A stretch of 8,457 nucleotides of DNA from UBA7359 sp964392105. GTDB taxonomy: Bacteria; Pseudomonadota; Gammaproteobacteria; Eutrophobiales; Eutrophobiaceae. Shown here piece after piece: positions 7,401-8,457 of the stretch (position 1 is its first letter; each line of letters starts with the position of its first letter). The stretch is from NCBI GenBank assembly GCA_964392105.1, contig CAYMPA010000125.1, positions 1-8,457 of the forward strand, written 5' to 3'. The position numbers and the translations under genes are program-made. Below the pieces are notes generated by a model, which ran no database searches, was not told the DNA's origin, and saw only the letters and a list, made by a program, of their open reading frames with translations.

Positions 7401-8426
7401 GAATGCAATTACATCATTACCCTCTCTTGTAATCGATAAAGAATTAATGTTAGCTAAGTATCTTAAAAAATCATCACCGCTATCTGTAACGTGTGTAAAG
7501 TTACCATTAAAACGTTCGGTAATAGTTACACCAGGAGCTGGGGGTAACTGGACTCCCAATACAATTTCCAAGTCATTATTAACTTGATCAAAATTTTCAA
7601 TGGTAATTAATTCTGAGCTTGGAAGGTGTGTAACAGTAAGTGTTGTGCCGCTTAAATTATATTGATAATTGCCATTTGTACTTAAATACTGATCAGGTGG
7701 ATCGGTTGCTTCTCTTGTGCCACCGGTTAAATCACTATCTTTAAAAACTATAATCCCGCTTTTGTCTGAATCATCAATAATGTCATTAGCACTGGCAAAA
7801 TAAATATCGAAACCATCCCCGCCTTTAAGTTCATCTTGATCGGTGTCAATCCCTCCATCAAGGAGATCATCCCCAATACCACCTATTAGTATATCCTCAC
7901 CTTCATTACCATTAAGATTATCATCACCCGTTTCACCAAGAATGACGTCATCTCCCATACCACCCTGTATATCGTCAACACCTGATTGACCTAAAATTAA
8001 TTCATTACTGGCTGTTCCAGTTATGTTGTCCCCATCACCAAGCGCAGCACCTGAGGTATCTTCATAGTTACTATTTATACCAACGATGACATCGTCAATG
8101 GGATTACCTTGGCTATATAATCCAATTAATAAGTTCTTTGCTGGATTAAAATGAGGATCAAAATGTGTCGATAAATTAAGTCCATACGTGGCAGCATAGT
8201 TTACAATCGCTGATTCATTTTTTCTCAAGTAATATACTACTGCCTTGGCTTCTTCTTCTGATCCTGGTCCGGTGCCATTATCATATAAACCGAATAATTC
8301 AGACTCCCTATTACGGCGAAGCTGGTCAATACCATTAGAGCCATATCTAATCTCAAACCATACTTTAGCCCGCTGTGTTGGATCATTTTGATTATTATTA
8401 ATAATATCAGTGCTGTCCCATAGATT
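4449..8426 (-). CDS. Large RTX calcium-binding protein, type I secreted (5' end missing or frameshifted)
   Basis: An open frame of 1,325 codons. Only a TTG at 8228-8226 could start it, with no ribosome site, and coding continues upstream of it to 8426, including VWFEIRYGSNG, RRNRESELFGLYD and EEEAKAVVYYL, motifs I know from the N-terminal halves of other RTX proteins. So the real start is probably beyond the window and the TTG is not used. Numbering from the TTG (1,259 codons): RTX nonapeptides at 64-141, a long irregular Gly-Asn-Asp solenoid at 285-745, dense RTX at 746-835, 929-972 and 1070-1140 (GGNGDDLL, GGIGNDTYFY and similar), and a C-terminal domain 1165-1259 with LWFWQENKNLNIGI, QVQQLVDAMAVF and a final VIAAAWSP, the usual type I secretion end. 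Calcium would fold it outside the cell. No cysteine or protease motif is seen. No TolC, HlyB or HlyD gene is in the window. The catalytic or adhesive role is unknown; the region before the TTG faintly recalls the end of a helical muramidase fold, which is speculative. Confidence 0.87.
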   Translation of the reverse strand, partial: NLWDSTDIINNNQNDPTQRAKVWFEIRYGSNGIDQLRRNRESELFGLYDNGTGPGSEEEAKAVVYYLRKNESAIVNYAATYGLNLSTHFDPHFNPAKNLLIGLYSQGNPIDDVIVGINSNYEDTSGAALGDGDNITGTASNELILGQSGVDDIQGGMGDDVILGETGDDNLNGNEGEDILIGGIGDDLLDGGIDTDQDELKGGDGFDIYFASANDIIDDSDKSGIIVFKDSDLTGGTREATDPPDQYLSTNGNYQYNLSGTTLTVTHLPSSELITIENFDQVNNDLEIVLGVQLPPAPGVTITERFNGNFTHVTDSGDDFLRYLANINSLSITREGNDVIAFSGAAVGNHTIYSGEGDDRITYSHSGGELKVGNIIGDVYAGNGNDIVSYTVNITGDVIVNVDLGDGDDIFADNIINANSYTANLDLGTGNDIVSLDGGDFTITNDSGNKTISVSEGTANITLGDGHHNITVGQKMDAIINTGEGNDIITANQTGSTIVASLKGGDNQYTTNNTQIPDLDSTHIITAGDGNNTIVVKGISANVTLGNGTNGVTFQGATGYQLETGSGNDFLSVSTSGGGDADLGSGNNIISGGFLGEPTPPLGSINNVTTGSGDDQYLNLNRNFNINSGNGNDTFSIIGGSSSITSTSGISSVTISGGQGHNINLLGSGDVGLVIIGGNNISVNVGGGTNTISVSGNASNVSIDASQGNNNNVTIDGSSTGVAIIYGDGNDDVLFSSLSDDVIDLGNGNNKFRDNTSAINNLTITSGSGNDEFTMSYGVYNLVTGAGDDIVNLNNVTTGSFVDVGSGNDIVDSSNGGSTEIIGGAGADDLTGSNQNDVINGGIGNDIIRGNDGDDLLIGGSGDDLITSYFGTNTLIGGDGNDILSVQFGSNTLDGGQGDDRYELTVSGLNNSISDLSDVGEENTLALFNGLSSDSYSLRFNSNQLVLRYDIPNIEILLDNFNKDDVLGTRAVQFYEFVDGVTLTYEQLVSRGFTFIGTGGNDTLEGTSINDTLSGSSGDDSLTGGLGNDSLEGGIGNDTYFYNVDDGLDSIQEDGGIDKIIFGAGINQNNIRVTKDTDTDEVISIRFLDSSGVEIPGQGIDIDISSGVSNSPVETIQFADSTVVNIDDIALIPIIGTTGNDSLTGSSKAELFLGDDGNDKITARRGDDFLVGGNGDDLLKGGNGDDILSGGIGIDIMEGGKGDDTFYFGRNDILDTIKESSGTNDQVQFFSANHDELWFWQENKNLNIGIRDTFDWLIIEDWYKNDSRKVEVFTTNDDGYTLLENQVQQLVDAMAVFDVQAAGDLNIDQTTVDNVLPVIAAAWSP
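4452..4736 (-). other. C-terminal type I secretion domain of the RTX protein
   Basis: Residues 1165-1259. After the last RTX block comes a beta-rich unit (ELWFWQENKNLNIGI, then WLIIEDWYKND), then ENQVQQLVDAMAVFD and the C-terminal helix ending in PVIAAAW. RTX exoproteins of this class often end this way, with an uncleaved secretion signal. This shows the 3' end of the gene is intact even if the 5' side is broken. Confidence 0.75.
4809..5021 (-). repeat. RTX nonapeptide block 4 (most C-terminal)
   Basis: Residues about 1070-1140 hold seven to eight GGxGxDxUx-type repeats, including RRGDDFLVGGNGDDLLKGGN and GGIGIDIMEGGKGDD. They form a calcium-binding beta-roll directly before the secretion domain. 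Confidence 0.85.
5313..5444 (-). repeat. RTX nonapeptide block 3
   Basis: Residues about 929-972: five nonapeptides, such as GGNDTLEG, SSGDDSLTGGLGNDSLEGGI. It is followed by a beta-rich linker domain with the DSIQEDGGIDKIIF pattern that recurs after the other RTX blocks. Confidence 0.85.
5724..5993 (-). repeat. RTX nonapeptide block 2
   Basis: Residues about 746-835: dense repeats GGAGADDLTG, GGIGNDIIRGNDGDDLLIGG, GGDGNDIL, GGQGDDRYEL, with two shorter inserts (SYFGTNTL, SVQFGSNTL) that fill one side of the roll. It is followed by a haemolysin-related linker domain (about 836-928, with VQFYEFVDGVTLTYEQL). Confidence 0.85.
5994..7376 (-). repeat. Long-period Gly-Asn-Asp solenoid (about 460 residues)
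   Basis: Residues about 285-745. The calcium-type turn G-x-G-[ND]-[DN] recurs about every 18-24 residues instead of every 9, at approximately 339, 362, 398, 417, 462, 480, 499, 518, 545, 563, 661, 680, 701, 719 and 739. Between turns are beta-prone, Asn/Ser/Thr/Ile/Val-rich strands. Eighteen residues equals one full coil of an RTX beta-roll, so this may be a roll with loop motifs kept on only one side. Repeats are seen; the fold is inferred. Confidence 0.65.
7806..8039 (-). repeat. RTX nonapeptide block 1 (N-terminal)
   Basis: Residues about 64-141 from the TTG: GDGDNITGTASNELILGQSG, then GGMGDDVILGETGDDNLNG, GGIGDDLLDGG and GGDGFDIYF. It is followed by a beta-rich linker domain at about 145-225 ending in ITIENFDQVNNDLEIVL. 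Confidence 0.85.
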
Positions 8427-8457
8427 TCATGAGAATTGAAGTTGCGTTTGTAAATAG
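8408..8457 (-). pseudogene. Out-of-frame upstream continuation of the RTX gene
   Basis: The main RTX frame meets TGA at 8429-8427. In a different minus-strand frame, the sequence from the window edge to 8408 reads IYKRNFNSHEIYGTAL without a stop. If one base is added near 8408, this joins the main frame directly at DIINNNQNDPTQRAKVWFEI. The composite is protein-like and would remove the stop. A real single-base deletion, a sequencing error or a chance open frame are all possible, because only 50 bases are available. Confidence 0.45.

Noticed and set aside
4449..8228. DNA repeats rich in ATCATCACC read as a CRISPR array or satellite
   Set aside because: They are the codons of RTX Gly-Asp nonapeptides in one continuous frame; repeats are degenerate and lack spacers.

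Overview
The window is A+T-rich DNA that looks like a proteobacterial chromosome, most likely a gammaproteobacterium. The evidence is a two-helix membrane protein of a type I know from gammaproteobacteria, a Gp49/RelE-type toxin-antitoxin pair, and a large RTX protein with a type I secretion tail. No rRNA, tRNA, CRISPR array, transposase or integrase is visible, so species cannot be named.

Layout. (1) 63-2495, minus strand: an 810-residue fusion of two cyclic-nucleotide-binding domains, a rhodanese domain with its active-site cysteine, and about 430 residues of coiled coil with no glycine or proline. (2) 2496-2709: a divergent promoter region with a bulged 12-bp dyad and a sigma70-like promoter for the next gene. 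(3) 2710-3408, plus strand: a 232-residue protein with two membrane helices and a soluble C-terminal domain. (4) 3492-4117, minus strand: a toxin-first type II toxin-antitoxin operon with a perfect 18-bp operator-like dyad between its -35 and -10 boxes. (5) 4151-4448: non-coding, with a second 18-bp dyad, a duplicated gene end and a strong terminator hairpin. (6) 4449 to the right edge, minus strand: the 3' part of a giant RTX gene.

Two structural points stand out. First, the last codons of the membrane-protein gene occur again 996 bp downstream as a 39-bp near-identical direct repeat, and that copy still ends in an in-frame stop followed by the terminator. The toxin-antitoxin operon lies between the copies, as if a cassette of about 1 kb without an integrase had inserted at the 3' end of the gene and supplied a replacement end. 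Second, the RTX reading frame continues about 66 codons upstream of its only candidate start (a TTG), with clearly protein-like sequence, then meets a stop at 8427-8429. A second frame running in from the window edge joins it if one base is added near 8408. This points to a frameshift (mutation or assembly error) in a longer gene.

The genes do not form one obvious pathway. The RTX protein is probably a secreted calcium-binding surface or extracellular protein, the toxin-antitoxin pair a small accessory insertion, and the fusion protein a cytoplasmic nucleotide-sensing scaffold of unknown partners. I see no convincing new multi-gene system. The best leads are the cassette-like insertion, the sensor/rhodanese/coiled-coil fusion and the one-sided RTX solenoid.
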